64,000 bases of DNA, from NCBI RefSeq assembly GCF_002078175.1, contig NZ_MWFK01000002.1, forward strand, positions 930,001 through 994,000. The letters run 5' to 3'. Made by a program: the position numbers and the translations under genes. Source of the DNA: Streptomyces sp. M41(2017). GTDB taxonomy: Bacteria > Actinomycetota > Actinomycetes > Streptomycetales > Streptomycetaceae. Of the stretch, positions 17,685 through 25,618 are shown piece after piece (the stretch's first letter is position 1; every line of letters begins with the position of its first letter). Under the pieces are notes generated by a model, which was not told the DNA's origin, searched no databases, and saw only the letters and a program-made list of their open reading frames with translations.

Positions 17685-19063
17685 CGGTCGCCCGCCTCGG
17701 CGTGCGCGGTCCCGTCGAGTTCCCAGGTCGCCTCGGGCCGCCAGCGCCCCCACCAGCGTTCCAGCACGATCCGGGCGTCGGCCGACTCGCTGTTGCGGCA
17801 CACCGCGGGGGCTCCGTCCGGGGCGCGGTAGGTGAGGGTGAGGGTCCGCTTGGGGGGTTGTTCCACCTGAACGCGGATGCGGCGCAAGGCCGTTCGGCCG
17901 GTGACCGTCCACACGGGCAGGCCGAACGCGGCGCGGAAGCGTCCGAGGCCGAACCAGCCGACGGCGGAACGTTCGGGGCGCCGGGGCCAGGTCCGGCCGT
18001 GCCGGCGCAGCCGCAGGAAGACGAGCGGGGGCAGCCGGCGCAGAGCGGGCCGGGTGGACACGGCCGCGACGATCTCCAGCACGTCGCCGTCGCCGAGGTC
18101 GGCGTGCAGCCAGGTCCACCGGTGGGCGTTGCCGTGCCCGTAGATCCGGGCCGACGCTCCGGGCGCGCCGCGCAGGGTGAGGGTCGTGCCGCCGTACGTG
18201 AACGTGCCGTCGTAGGTGGCGCGGGCGGCCGGGAGCATCTGGGCCGCGGGGAGCAGGGGCCGGTTCCAGGACCAGCGGGGGAAGGTGAACAGCGCTTCCG
18301 CCTGCGGTCGTTCGTCGAGATTCCAGTGGAAGTCGCCGGCGGTACCGCTCAGGCGACCCGCCGTGCTGCTCACCCCGTCGGCGGCGAATCCGTCCGTCGG
18401 CCGGGTCCAGGGGACGGGTCCGAAGCGGGCGTGCGAGACCTCGCCGGCGCGGGGGAAGGCGGCGACCCAACCGTGCGCGACGGGTGCCGATCCGTCGGTG
18501 GGCGCGGTGAGTTCGTGGTGCACCCACACGCCGGTGCCGGTGTCGGGGTCGGTGAGGGTGGTGTACCAGACCTCGGTGCGGCCCGGAGTCCCGTTCCAAC
18601 GGGGACCCGTGTGCCGCTCGGGGCGCTCGCGGCGGGGGAAGCGGAAGCCGAGCAGGAACGGGGCGAGGCCGGTGGCGGCGGGGAAGCGCAGGACTCCTTC
18701 GCCTGCTCGCGCCTCGCCGTCGTACAGCGTGAAGGGCAGCACGGTCATCGAGGTGAAGGGGTGGCGCGGGGTCACGGACTTCCAGCCGTCCAGGGTGAGA
18801 CGGCAGCCGTCGACGGTGAACGCGAGCCGGTAGCGGATGCGTCGGCGGGCGATCGGTGAGATCTCCAACTCGCCCGTGGCGCCGCGGTCGTCGGTGTGTC
18901 CGGCGATCCGGACGCGGCCGGTGAGACGGGCGTGCGTCGTCCGGTGCGGGAGGAGGACCCGGTCGGCGTCGGCGCGCAGGTCGAGGCGCAGGCGCCGCTC
19001 GCCGGGGTCGCCGTCGATGCGGACCGTGCCGAGCATGGTCTCGGTGAACACGGTGCCCCTCAC
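17681..19063 (-). CDS. Lipocalin-like partner of the GMC oxidoreductase
   Basis: 460 residues from a GTG at 19063 that overlaps the TGA of the regulator gene (GTGA), giving translational coupling; an ATG at 19034 is an alternative start. No signal peptide. The N-terminal third is beta-rich (DGWKSVTPRHPFTSMTVLPF), like the accessory domain fused to some large actinobacterial GMC or cholesterol-oxidase-like proteins. The middle and C-terminal parts (EVWYTTLTDPDTGTGVWVHH, GDFHWNLD, ATYDGTFTYGG) look like an AttH/CrtC-type lipocalin pair. I infer binding or presentation of a lipophilic substrate to the GMC enzyme. The similarity is from pattern only. Confidence 0.65.
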   Translation of the reverse strand: MRGTVFTETMLGTVRIDGDPGERRLRLDLRADADRVLLPHRTTHARLTGRVRIAGHTDDRGATGELEISPIARRRIRYRLAFTVDGCRLTLDGWKSVTPRHPFTSMTVLPFTLYDGEARAGEGVLRFPAATGLAPFLLGFRFPRRERPERHTGPRWNGTPGRTEVWYTTLTDPDTGTGVWVHHELTAPTDGSAPVAHGWVAAFPRAGEVSHARFGPVPWTRPTDGFAADGVSSTAGRLSGTAGDFHWNLDERPQAEALFTFPRWSWNRPLLPAAQMLPAARATYDGTFTYGGTTLTLRGAPGASARIYGHGNAHRWTWLHADLGDGDVLEIVAAVSTRPALRRLPPLVFLRLRRHGRTWPRRPERSAVGWFGLGRFRAAFGLPVWTVTGRTALRRIRVQVEQPPKRTLTLTYRAPDGAPAVCRNSESADARIVLERWWGRWRPEATWELDGTAHAEAGDR

Positions 19064-19746
19064 GCGAGGCCGTCCAGCATGATGCGCTCGGTCTCCCGCA
19101 GATAGGCGGCGGCCGCCGCGTGGGCCCGGGTGGCGTCCCCGTCGGTGACCGCCTCGACCACCGGCACCAGACGGTCGTGCGCCACCCCCGGATCGGTGAA
19201 GGGTCCCTTCAGGAGCGAGCGGACGGGCAGATAGGCGTTGAAGAGCGTATTGGTCAGCAGGACGTAGACACGGTTGCCGGTGGCCCGGGCCAGGGCCCGG
19301 TGCACCTCGATGTCGGCGAGCTGTACCGCGTCCGCGCCGTCGGCCCCGCGGACGGCGTCGAGCAGTGCGGCCAGTTCGGCGCGCTGGGCGCGGGTGCCCC
19401 GGGCGGCGGCCCGCTCGGCTATCAACGCGCCGATGCCGCGCCGGACTTCGAAGACCTCGCGCACCCATCCGGCGTCGTGCCGGACCAGCATCGGCAGCAG
19501 ATCCGCCCCACCGAGCCGGGCGTAGTCCCTCACCCGGGTCCCGACGCCGTGCCTGGTCTCCAGCAGCCCGGCCTGGACGAGCCGGCCGAAGGCGTGCTTG
19601 AGCGAGGTGCGCGTGACGCCGTACCCGTCGGCGAGCCGTCGCTCCGGGGGCAGGTAACTCCCGGCCGGGTGGCGGCCGTCGAGGATGTCCGTGCGCAGTC
19701 GGTCCTCCAGGACGTCGACGATCGTCTCGCGGGGCAGAGCCTCCAC
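19060..19746 (-). CDS. FadR-type GntR regulator, first gene of the GMC operon
   Basis: 228 residues from a GTG at 19746 with GGGGG upstream; the longer frame from 19824 lacks a ribosome site and would cover the operator. The winged helix (PPERRLADGYGVTRTSLKHAFGRL) spans residues about 8-75. The all-helical ligand domain follows, ending MLDGLA. The helix-turn-helix and the phrase LPMLVRHDAGWVREVFEVRR resemble acyl-CoA-responsive FadR. Its stop overlaps the start of the next gene, so regulator, lipocalin-like protein and GMC enzyme form one coupled operon. Three CAGTGG-type half-sites lie just upstream. Confidence 0.83.
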   Translation of the reverse strand: MEALPRETIVDVLEDRLRTDILDGRHPAGSYLPPERRLADGYGVTRTSLKHAFGRLVQAGLLETRHGVGTRVRDYARLGGADLLPMLVRHDAGWVREVFEVRRGIGALIAERAAARGTRAQRAELAALLDAVRGADGADAVQLADIEVHRALARATGNRVYVLLTNTLFNAYLPVRSLLKGPFTDPGVAHDRLVPVVEAVTDGDATRAHAAAAAYLRETERIMLDGLA

Positions 19747-19761
19747 GATTCCCCCTTCGGG

Positions 19762-19795
19762 CAGTGGCTGAGTGGATGAGCCACTGAACCAGTGG
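19762..19795. promoter_or_regulatory. Operator candidate for the FadR-type regulator
   Basis: CAGTGGCT (19762-19769) pairs with AGCCACTG (19780-19787), and CCACTG (19781-19786) pairs with CAGTGG (19790-19795). The half-site CAGTGG thus occurs three times in alternating orientation within 34 bp, starting 16 bp upstream of the regulator start codon. Confidence 0.6.
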
Positions 19796-19902
19796 ACCAC
19801 CCTCAAGGTCAACCCCACGTACACAAGGTCGCATTGCCGGATCCTTACGTGAACTCCGTTGGCCGGACGGCGGGTTGGACCGGACCAACTTTGTGTGAAT
19901 CG

Positions 19903-19930
19903 TTGACATGTACGCCGTGCGGCGTAATTC
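19903..19930 (+). promoter_or_regulatory. Promoter of the GH64 gene
   Basis: A perfect -35 TTGACA (19903-19908), a 16-bp spacer and TAATTC (19925-19930). The operator at 19932-19943 starts one base after the -10, so it covers the expected start point and would block initiation. Confidence 0.7.
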
Positions 19931-19931
19931 T

Positions 19932-19943
19932 GAGAGCGCTCTC
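19932..19943. promoter_or_regulatory. Glucan-regulon operator for GH64
   Basis: GAGAGCGCTCTC within the 14-bp perfect palindrome TGAGAGCGCTCTCA (19931-19944). It is the same site as those near the LacI gene 12 kb away and brings GH64 into the regulon although unrelated genes lie between. Confidence 0.82.
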
Positions 19944-20012
19944 AACCGGATACGGACGAGCCGCGTCCGCCGACATCCACCTCGCTGAACCCCCACATCA
20001 AGGAGGCAGAGA

Positions 20013-21209
20013 GTGCGCGCGACATCCAGATGGACGACCTGGACCCTGGCCGCTGCCACGCTCACGACGACCCTGCTCACCTTCGGCACGCCCTCCCGTG
20101 CCGAGGCGGCGGTCCCCGCGACCATCCCCCTCACGTTCACGAACAACTCGGGCCGCAACGAACCCGTCTACATCTACGACCTCGGCACCCAGCTCTCGAC
20201 GGGACAGCAGGGCTGGGCCGACGCGGGCGGCGCTTTCCACGCCTGGCCGGCGGGCGGCAACCCGCCGACTCCCGCGCCCGACGCGTCGATCGTGGGCCCG
20301 GCCAACGGGCAGACGAAGACGATCCAGTTGCCCAAGTTCTCCGGGCGGCTCTACTTCTCGTTCGGGCAGAAGCTCGACTTCCGCGTGACGACCGGCGGTC
20401 TCGTGCAGCCGGCCGTGCAGAATCCGAGCGACCCGAACCACAACATCCTCTTCAACTGGTCCGAGTACACGCTCAACGACTCCGGCCTGTGGATCAACAG
20501 CACCCAGGTCGACATGTTCTCCGCCCCGTACGCCGTCGGCGTCAAGGCGTCCGACGGGACCACGAAGACCACCGGGCACCTCAAGGCGGGCGGGTACACC
20601 GGCTTCTTCAACGCGCTGCGGAGCCAGCCGGGCGGCTGGGCGAACCTGATCCAGACCCGGTCCGACGGCACCGTGCTGCGGGCGCTCGCACCGGGGCACG
20701 GCATCGAGGGGGGCGCGCTTCCGGCCACCGTGATGGACGACTACGTCAACCGCGTCTGGCAGAAGTACAGCTCCTCGACGCTGACGGTGACACCGTTCGG
20801 CGACCAGCCGAACACGAAGTACTTCGGCCGGGTCTCCGGCAACGTCATGAACTTCACCAACAGCTCCGGCGCCGTCGTCACCAGCTTCCAGAAGCCCGAC
20901 TCGGACAGCATCTTCGGCTGCTACAAGAAGCTCGACGCGCCCAACGACCTGGTACGGGGCCCCATTTCACGCACCCTGTGCGCGGGCTTCAACCGCTCGA
21001 CGCTGCTGACCAATCCCAATCAGCCGGACGCCAACTCCGCCAACTTCTACGCGGACTCGGTGACCAACCAGTACGCCCGCAAGATCCACGCGCAGATGGC
21101 CGACGGCAAGGCCTACGCGTTCGCCTTCGACGACGTCGGCAACTACGAGTCCCTCGTCCACGACGGCAACCCGCAGCAGGCCTACGTGACGCTGGACCCC
21201 TTCAGCTGA
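20013..21209 (+). CDS. Secreted GH64 laminaripentaose-producing beta-1,3-glucanase
   Basis: 398 residues from a GTG with AGGAGG seven bases upstream. The signal peptide ends at about AEA (residue 32-33) and the mature protein starts AVPATIPLTFTNNSG, as in the Streptomyces matensis laminaripentaose-producing enzyme I remember. The thaumatin-like beta-barrel and catalytic Glu and Asp are in place at HGIEGGALPATVMDDYVN. The C-terminus ends at the catalytic domain (YVTLDPFS) with no carbohydrate-binding module. It cuts beta-1,3-glucan into pentaose, complementing exo-acting GH55. It is expressed from its own promoter under an operator of the LacI regulon and followed by a strong hairpin. Confidence 0.94.
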   Translation: MRATSRWTTWTLAAATLTTTLLTFGTPSRAEAAVPATIPLTFTNNSGRNEPVYIYDLGTQLSTGQQGWADAGGAFHAWPAGGNPPTPAPDASIVGPANGQTKTIQLPKFSGRLYFSFGQKLDFRVTTGGLVQPAVQNPSDPNHNILFNWSEYTLNDSGLWINSTQVDMFSAPYAVGVKASDGTTKTTGHLKAGGYTGFFNALRSQPGGWANLIQTRSDGTVLRALAPGHGIEGGALPATVMDDYVNRVWQKYSSSTLTVTPFGDQPNTKYFGRVSGNVMNFTNSSGAVVTSFQKPDSDSIFGCYKKLDAPNDLVRGPISRTLCAGFNRSTLLTNPNQPDANSANFYADSVTNQYARKIHAQMADGKAYAFAFDDVGNYESLVHDGNPQQAYVTLDPFS

Positions 21210-21226
21210 CCGACGCACGGGGGCGG

Positions 21227-21263
21227 GACGGGGCGGGTGCCGGGACAGGGCACCCGCCCCGTC
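21227..21263 (+). terminator. Terminator after GH64
   Basis: GACGGGGCGGGTGCC (21227-21241) and GGCACCCGCCCCGTC (21249-21263) make a perfect 15-bp stem with a 7-nt loop, then TCCCTTCCC. It lies between convergent GH64 and TetR genes. Confidence 0.82.
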
Positions 21264-21281
21264 TCCCTTCCCTGTGCCGCC

Positions 21282-21953
21282 CTACTCGCCACCGGGCCGG
21301 GCCGGCCGGGGAGCGAGACTGCGGTCCACCAGGTCGCGCCAGCCGGACTCCAGGCGCTCCAGGGGCATTCCGCGCTGCCGGGTGAGATGGCTGACGAGCA
21401 CCGGGTCCAGGTAGCCCATCAGGGTCTGGGCGACCAGTTCGACATCCGCGCCCGAGCCCGCCTGGCGCAGCAGCATGCAGACGTGCATCAGCCGCACCCG
21501 GTACGGCGCGGACGTGAAACGGCGGCTCGCGTCGGGCTCGGCGGCGAGGTACAGGTCGAGCTGCTCCGAGGTCTGGCGCAGAGTGCGGCAGCCGAAGGCG
21601 CGCAGCCGCTCCGCCGGTTCGGCACCGGGCCCCAGGGGCGCCGGGCCGGCCATGAAGGCGGCCTGGAAGCGCTGCTCGGTGTGGTCGAGCAGTGCCATCA
21701 GCAGGCCGGTGCGGTCGCCGAAGCGCCGGAAGACGGTCCCCTTGCCCACCGCCGCGGCGGTGGCGACGGCCTCCATCGTGAGCCGGTCCACTCCCTGCTC
21801 CTCGACCAGGCGGGCGGCGGCCTCCAGGAGTCGCGCGCGGTTGCGGGCCGCGTCGGCGCGCAGCGGGGCGGCGCCGGGGGCGGTCAGCTCCATCAGAACG
21901 GGCTCGTCGGACGGGTCCTGTCGCTTCGGGAACGGTGGGAGTGGCGTGGACAT
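21282..21953 (-). CDS. TetR-family regulator divergent from the flavin reductase
   Basis: 223 residues. The TetR DNA-binding domain spans residues about 32-80 (RARLLEAAARLVEEQGVDRL, VGKGTVFRRFGDR). The C-terminal ligand domain resembles the SACE_7040-like group. It is divergent from an NADPH-dependent FMN reductase with a 125-bp shared control region that carries a perfect 9-bp inverted repeat. I infer that it represses itself and the reductase. The ligand is unknown. Confidence 0.85.
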   Translation of the reverse strand: MSTPLPPFPKRQDPSDEPVLMELTAPGAAPLRADAARNRARLLEAAARLVEEQGVDRLTMEAVATAAAVGKGTVFRRFGDRTGLLMALLDHTEQRFQAAFMAGPAPLGPGAEPAERLRAFGCRTLRQTSEQLDLYLAAEPDASRRFTSAPYRVRLMHVCMLLRQAGSGADVELVAQTLMGYLDPVLVSHLTRQRGMPLERLESGWRDLVDRSLAPRPARPGGE

Positions 21954-21991
21954 GAACCCAGCGTAACGGCAATCGGGGCCAACTGGACTGC

Positions 21992-22024
21992 GGTCCGCTT
22001 CGGTGATAAACCTGTAAGCGGACC
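21992..22024. promoter_or_regulatory. Operator candidate between TetR and FMN reductase genes
   Basis: GGTCCGCTT (21992-22000) pairs perfectly with AAGCGGACC (22016-22024) around a 15-nt centre. A second repeat GGACC-TC-GGTCC (22020-22031) overlaps its right arm. It is centred in the divergent gap, as TetR autoregulatory sites usually are. Confidence 0.6.
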
Positions 22025-22078
22025 TCGGTCCGGTTTGTTGCCGCAGTGTTTCAGCGTTTCCAGTATCGGGAGATATCC

Positions 22079-22642
22079 ATGTCCGTTCGCATCCTCGCGC
22101 TCGTCGGCAGCCTGCGCGCCGGTTCCCACAACCGTCAGCTCGCCGAGGCGGCCGTGAAGCTCGCCCCGGAGGGTGCCGAGGTCGAGCTCTTCGAGGGCCT
22201 CGCCGAGATCCCCTTCTACAACGAGGACATCGACATCGAGGGCGATGTTCCCCCCGCCGCCGCCCGGCTGCGTGAGGTGGCCGGCTCCGCCGACGCCTTC
22301 CTGCTCTTCTCCCCCGAGTACAACGGCACCATCCCGGCCGTGCTGAAGAACGCCATCGACTGGCTGTCCCGTCCCTACGGCGCCGGCGCCTTCAGCGGCA
22401 AGCCGGTCGTCGTGGTCGGCACCGCGTACGGCCAGTTCGGCGGCGTGTGGGCGCAGGACGAGGCCCGCAAGGCCGTGGGCATCGCCGGCGGCACCGTCCT
22501 CGAGGACGTCAAGCTCTCCGTCCCCGGCTCCGTGGTCCGCTTCGCGGAGACGCACCCGGCCGACGACGCGGAGGTCGCCGCCCAGATCGCCGAGGTCGTG
22601 AACCGTCTGCACAGCCACGTCGGCGCGGTCGAGGTCGCCTGA
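22079..22642 (+). CDS. NADPH-dependent FMN reductase
   Basis: 187 residues of flavodoxin-like fold. The FMN phosphate loop is GSLRAGSHNRQ (residues 10-20). The second FMN contact SPEYNGTIPAVLKNAIDWLS is typical of the NADPH-dependent FMN reductase / chromate or azo reductase family. The start is MSVRILALVGS at 22079, with GGGAGAT upstream. It probably reduces FMN or quinones in the cytoplasm for redox defence. The divergent TetR gene is the likely regulator. Confidence 0.9.
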   Translation: MSVRILALVGSLRAGSHNRQLAEAAVKLAPEGAEVELFEGLAEIPFYNEDIDIEGDVPPAAARLREVAGSADAFLLFSPEYNGTIPAVLKNAIDWLSRPYGAGAFSGKPVVVVGTAYGQFGGVWAQDEARKAVGIAGGTVLEDVKLSVPGSVVRFAETHPADDAEVAAQIAEVVNRLHSHVGAVEVA

Positions 22643-22654
22643 CAACTCGCTTGT

Positions 22655-22683
22655 GGGCCGGTCCGGTTGACCCGGGCCGGCCC
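22655..22683 (+). terminator. Short hairpin after FMN reductase
   Basis: GGGCCGG (22655-22661) pairs with CCGGCCC (22677-22683), 13 bp past the stop codon. It is a modest stem. Confidence 0.4.
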
Positions 22684-22767
22684 TCGGCATGTCGCGGCTC
22701 GGTCACCACGCGTCCCAAGATCGCCACGACCCTGGCGGAGCGGCGGCCTCCGCGACAGGATGCCCGC

Positions 22768-23442
22768 ATGAAGAGTGATCTCTTTTCCAGTGACCACATG
22801 GTGCAGCCCGCCGTCGCGGCGGGCATGACGCTGCAGAACGCCAAATCCATCAAGTACGCCGTCCAGGGGGAGATGTTCGCGCGCCAGGGCGCGATGGTCG
22901 CCTACCGGGGCAGCCTCCAGTTCGAGCGCAAGGGCCAGGGCGTGGGCGGCATGCTCAAGCGTGCCGTCACCGGTGAGGGGCTTCCGCTGATGACCGTCCG
23001 CGGGCAGGGCGAGGCCTGGTTCGCGCACGAGGCGCAGAACTGCTTCATCGTGGGCATCGAGCCGGGCGACGTCTTCACGGTCAACGGCCGCAACGTCCTG
23101 TGCTTCGACGCCACGCTGTCGTACGACATCAAGACCGTGAAGGGTGCGGGCATCACCGGCGGTGGCCTGTTCAACAGTGTCTTCACCGGCCACGGCGACC
23201 TGGGCCTGATATGCGAGGGCAACCCGCTGGTCATTCCCGTCACGCAGCAGCAGCCGGTGTTCGTCGACACGGACGCCGTCGTCGGCTGGACCGCTCATCT
23301 GCGGACCTCCCTGCACCGGTCGCAGTCCATCGGCTCGATGATCCGCGGGGGATCCGGCGAGGCGGTGCAGCTGAAGCTGGAGGGCGAGGGCTATGTGGTC
23401 GTGCGGCCCAGTGAGGTGACGCCCCAGAAGCAGCAGCACTGA
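22768..23442 (+). CDS. AIM24-family protein
   Basis: 224 residues of the TRAP-like AIM24 beta-fold: VQGEMFARQGAMVAYRGSLQF, then GEAWFAHEAQNCFIV and a C-terminal VQLKLEGEGYVVVRPSE. The start at 22768 has AGGA seven bases upstream. There is no signal peptide. Bacterial members are widespread in Streptomyces, often as tandem paralogues. Their molecular role is not established, so none is assigned. It ends at a long hairpin shared with the convergent protease gene. Confidence 0.85.
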   Translation: MKSDLFSSDHMVQPAVAAGMTLQNAKSIKYAVQGEMFARQGAMVAYRGSLQFERKGQGVGGMLKRAVTGEGLPLMTVRGQGEAWFAHEAQNCFIVGIEPGDVFTVNGRNVLCFDATLSYDIKTVKGAGITGGGLFNSVFTGHGDLGLICEGNPLVIPVTQQQPVFVDTDAVVGWTAHLRTSLHRSQSIGSMIRGGSGEAVQLKLEGEGYVVVRPSEVTPQKQQH

Positions 23443-23464
23443 CCGACAGCGGTCCGGCAAGCGG

Positions 23465-23507
23465 GGGCCGGGGGTGTCACGCCGTGTCGGCGTGGCACCC
23501 CCGGCCC
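23465..23507. terminator. Bidirectional terminator hairpin
   Basis: Nineteen-base arms at 23465-23483 and 23489-23507 (GGGCCGGGGGTG... with ...CACCCCCGGCCC) pair with a single G-T wobble around a GTGTC loop. It lies between the convergent AIM24 and metalloprotease genes. Confidence 0.82.
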
Positions 23508-23520
23508 GTGGGTCCGTCCG

Positions 23521-25296
23521 TCAGTGCTTCGCGGCGGGGGTGTTGGCCGCGGTGACGTTCACCGCCGCCCAGGCCCTGCCCACCGCCTTGTACTCGGTGC
23601 CGGTCGACCCGTACAGGTCCGCGGCGGCCTTGAGCGTGGCCTTGCGCGCGTCATGGAAGTCGGTCGTCGAGACCATGTAGCGGGTCAGCGCCCGGTAGAA
23701 GACGGCCGTCGCCTTGGTCCGGCCGATGCCGGTCACGCGGGAACCGTCGTACGTCGGCGAGTCGTAGGTCACGCCGCCGATCGTCTTGCGTCCGCTGCCC
23801 TCGGCGAGCAGGTAGTACGCGTGCGAGGAGACACCGGAACCGGCGTGCACCTCGGTGTCGTAGGCGGCGGGCGACCAGTAGTCGACGGCCTCCTCCAGGA
23901 GGTCGAGGGACGGGTGGTCCAGGCGGCGCAGGAACTTCTGCGCGAGGCCCAGCTTCTCGCCCACCAGGTAGTTCGGCGGGTTCTTCGGGTTCTTCGCCGC
24001 GAACTCGACGTTCGAGCCGAAGATGTCGGCCAGCGACTCGTTGAGGGAGCCGGGCTCGCCGTACTGGTTGCCCTCGTCGTCCACGCGGGTGGGTTCGAGC
24101 GCCGCGGTCGCGTCGACGACTCCGTGGGTCAGCTCGTGCCCGGTGACGTCGAGCACGACGAGCGGCTTCTTGAAGTACCGGCCGTCTCCGTCGCCGTACA
24201 GCATGCAGCCGCACGTCGAGTCCCAGAACGCGTTGCCGACCTTGTTGCCGAAGTGGACCATCCCGCGGGCGCCGGCGCTGTTGTTCTTGATGCCCTTGCG
24301 GCCGAACGTCTTCTTGTAGAAGTCCAGCGTCTTGGTGATGCCGTACTGCGCGTCCACCGCGGCGCTGGCCCGGGAGGCGGTGGTGCCGGTGCCCCACTTG
24401 TTGTCGCCGTCGGTGATCTTCTTGCCCCGCGTGAAGGACTCCAGCTCCTGTCCCCTGGCGTCCCGGGTCTCCGTGTTCCACCGGGTCGGGTCCTTGAGGA
24501 CATAGCTGGTCCGGGCGGTCCGTGTGGTGGTCAGCGCCACCTTCCCGGCGAAGAGCGAGGCACCGCTTCCGGTCGCCGTCGCCGGGTAGTGGCCCGCTCG
24601 CGCGGCGCTCGTGAGCCCCGGGAGTCCGGCCGTGAGACCGGTCTGCGGGGTGGCGCTGCCGCCTCGCTCGCGCAGGGTGTCGGCCAGGGACGGCGAGATG
24701 AACTCGTCGTTGTCCGGGATGCTGCTGCGGATCCTGCCGGTGCGGGCGTCCACGACGACCGTGCGGGAGCCGCCGGCCTCCGTGGTGCCGCTGTCCGTGA
24801 CGGTCACCTGATAGGCGAGCGCGGCGGCGCCCTCGCGGGCGTCCACGACGAGTCGGGCGGCGCCCGCGTCGCCCCGGGCCGCGTCGGCCGCCTTCCGCTC
24901 GGCCTGCTCGGGCGTCAGTTCCGCCCGGACGGTGGCGGGCTCGACCGTATGACCGGCGGCCCGGGTCACGCCCAGGTACTGCGACCGGTCGCCGAGGTGC
25001 ACGACCAGGTCACCGCCGAGGACCGGCAGCCCCTGGTGGGCGCGGACGAACCGCACGTGCTGCTTGCCGTCGGGGTCCGTCATCACGTCCTTGGCCCGCA
25101 GGGTGTCGCCCTGAGCCACCCCGGTGTCCTCCGCATGAGCGAAGGCGGCCGCCCTGGCCGCCGCCACGGGCGACGAGGACGCGGCCGCCGCGCGGGCGGG
25201 AGTGTCGGGCACGGCCGCGAGGGCGGGGCCCGGAAGCGTGGCGGCCGTCGTCACGGCGACGGCTATGGCCACGCGGCGTATGTGGGGTCTACGCAC
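23521..25296 (-). CDS. Secreted M4-family (thermolysin-like) metalloprotease
   Basis: 591 residues from a GTG at 25296 with GGAA upstream; the frame further up has no signal. It has a signal peptide (ends about ALAA), an FTP/PepSY propeptide (about 60-225) and the M4 catalytic domain. Zinc ligands and base are HELTH (His387, Glu388, His391) plus the downstream Glu in SLNESLADIFG; the active-site His lies in GVSSHAYYLLAEG. The C-terminal helical domain ends TAANTPAAKH. There is no pre-peptidase C-terminal domain. It is an exported endoprotease for nutrient scavenging, self-activated by cleavage of the propeptide. Confidence 0.92.
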   Translation of the reverse strand: MRRPHIRRVAIAVAVTTAATLPGPALAAVPDTPARAAAASSSPVAAARAAAFAHAEDTGVAQGDTLRAKDVMTDPDGKQHVRFVRAHQGLPVLGGDLVVHLGDRSQYLGVTRAAGHTVEPATVRAELTPEQAERKAADAARGDAGAARLVVDAREGAAALAYQVTVTDSGTTEAGGSRTVVVDARTGRIRSSIPDNDEFISPSLADTLRERGGSATPQTGLTAGLPGLTSAARAGHYPATATGSGASLFAGKVALTTTRTARTSYVLKDPTRWNTETRDARGQELESFTRGKKITDGDNKWGTGTTASRASAAVDAQYGITKTLDFYKKTFGRKGIKNNSAGARGMVHFGNKVGNAFWDSTCGCMLYGDGDGRYFKKPLVVLDVTGHELTHGVVDATAALEPTRVDDEGNQYGEPGSLNESLADIFGSNVEFAAKNPKNPPNYLVGEKLGLAQKFLRRLDHPSLDLLEEAVDYWSPAAYDTEVHAGSGVSSHAYYLLAEGSGRKTIGGVTYDSPTYDGSRVTGIGRTKATAVFYRALTRYMVSTTDFHDARKATLKAAADLYGSTGTEYKAVGRAWAAVNVTAANTPAAKH

Positions 25297-25618
25297 TGAG
25301 TTCCTTCGGTACGGGGCGGCCGGCGACGCCAACCGCCCGGTGGCACGGCGCCGTTCGGCGCCGCGGGGGCCGGTCGGGCCCCGGGTGACCACCGGCCGAC
25401 GTGCCCGCCGGTGCGTCGACCGGACAGATGTGACCGGCCAGGAACCGGTTGCCTGCCGGGACCTGCCGGACCGCTGATGTGACCCATGTCGCACGGGGGA
25501 CGAGACGCACGGCACAGCACGGAACGACACGGCACGGCACGGCCGAGGGGCCCGGCCGGTCGGGCGGGGACGGACGCGGCGTGCTCAGCTGTCGACGGCT
25601 CCGGAGCCGCCCGAGCCT
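25297..25618. other. Gap between protease and polyprenyl synthase genes
   Basis: A 322-bp GC-rich gap that must hold the protease promoter. I see a short simple repeat (ACGGCAC and GGCACGG units, about 25508-25545) and a perfect 14-bp palindrome CGGCTCCGGAGCCG (25596-25609) just past the polyprenyl synthase stop. No gene is convincing here. Confidence 0.4.
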
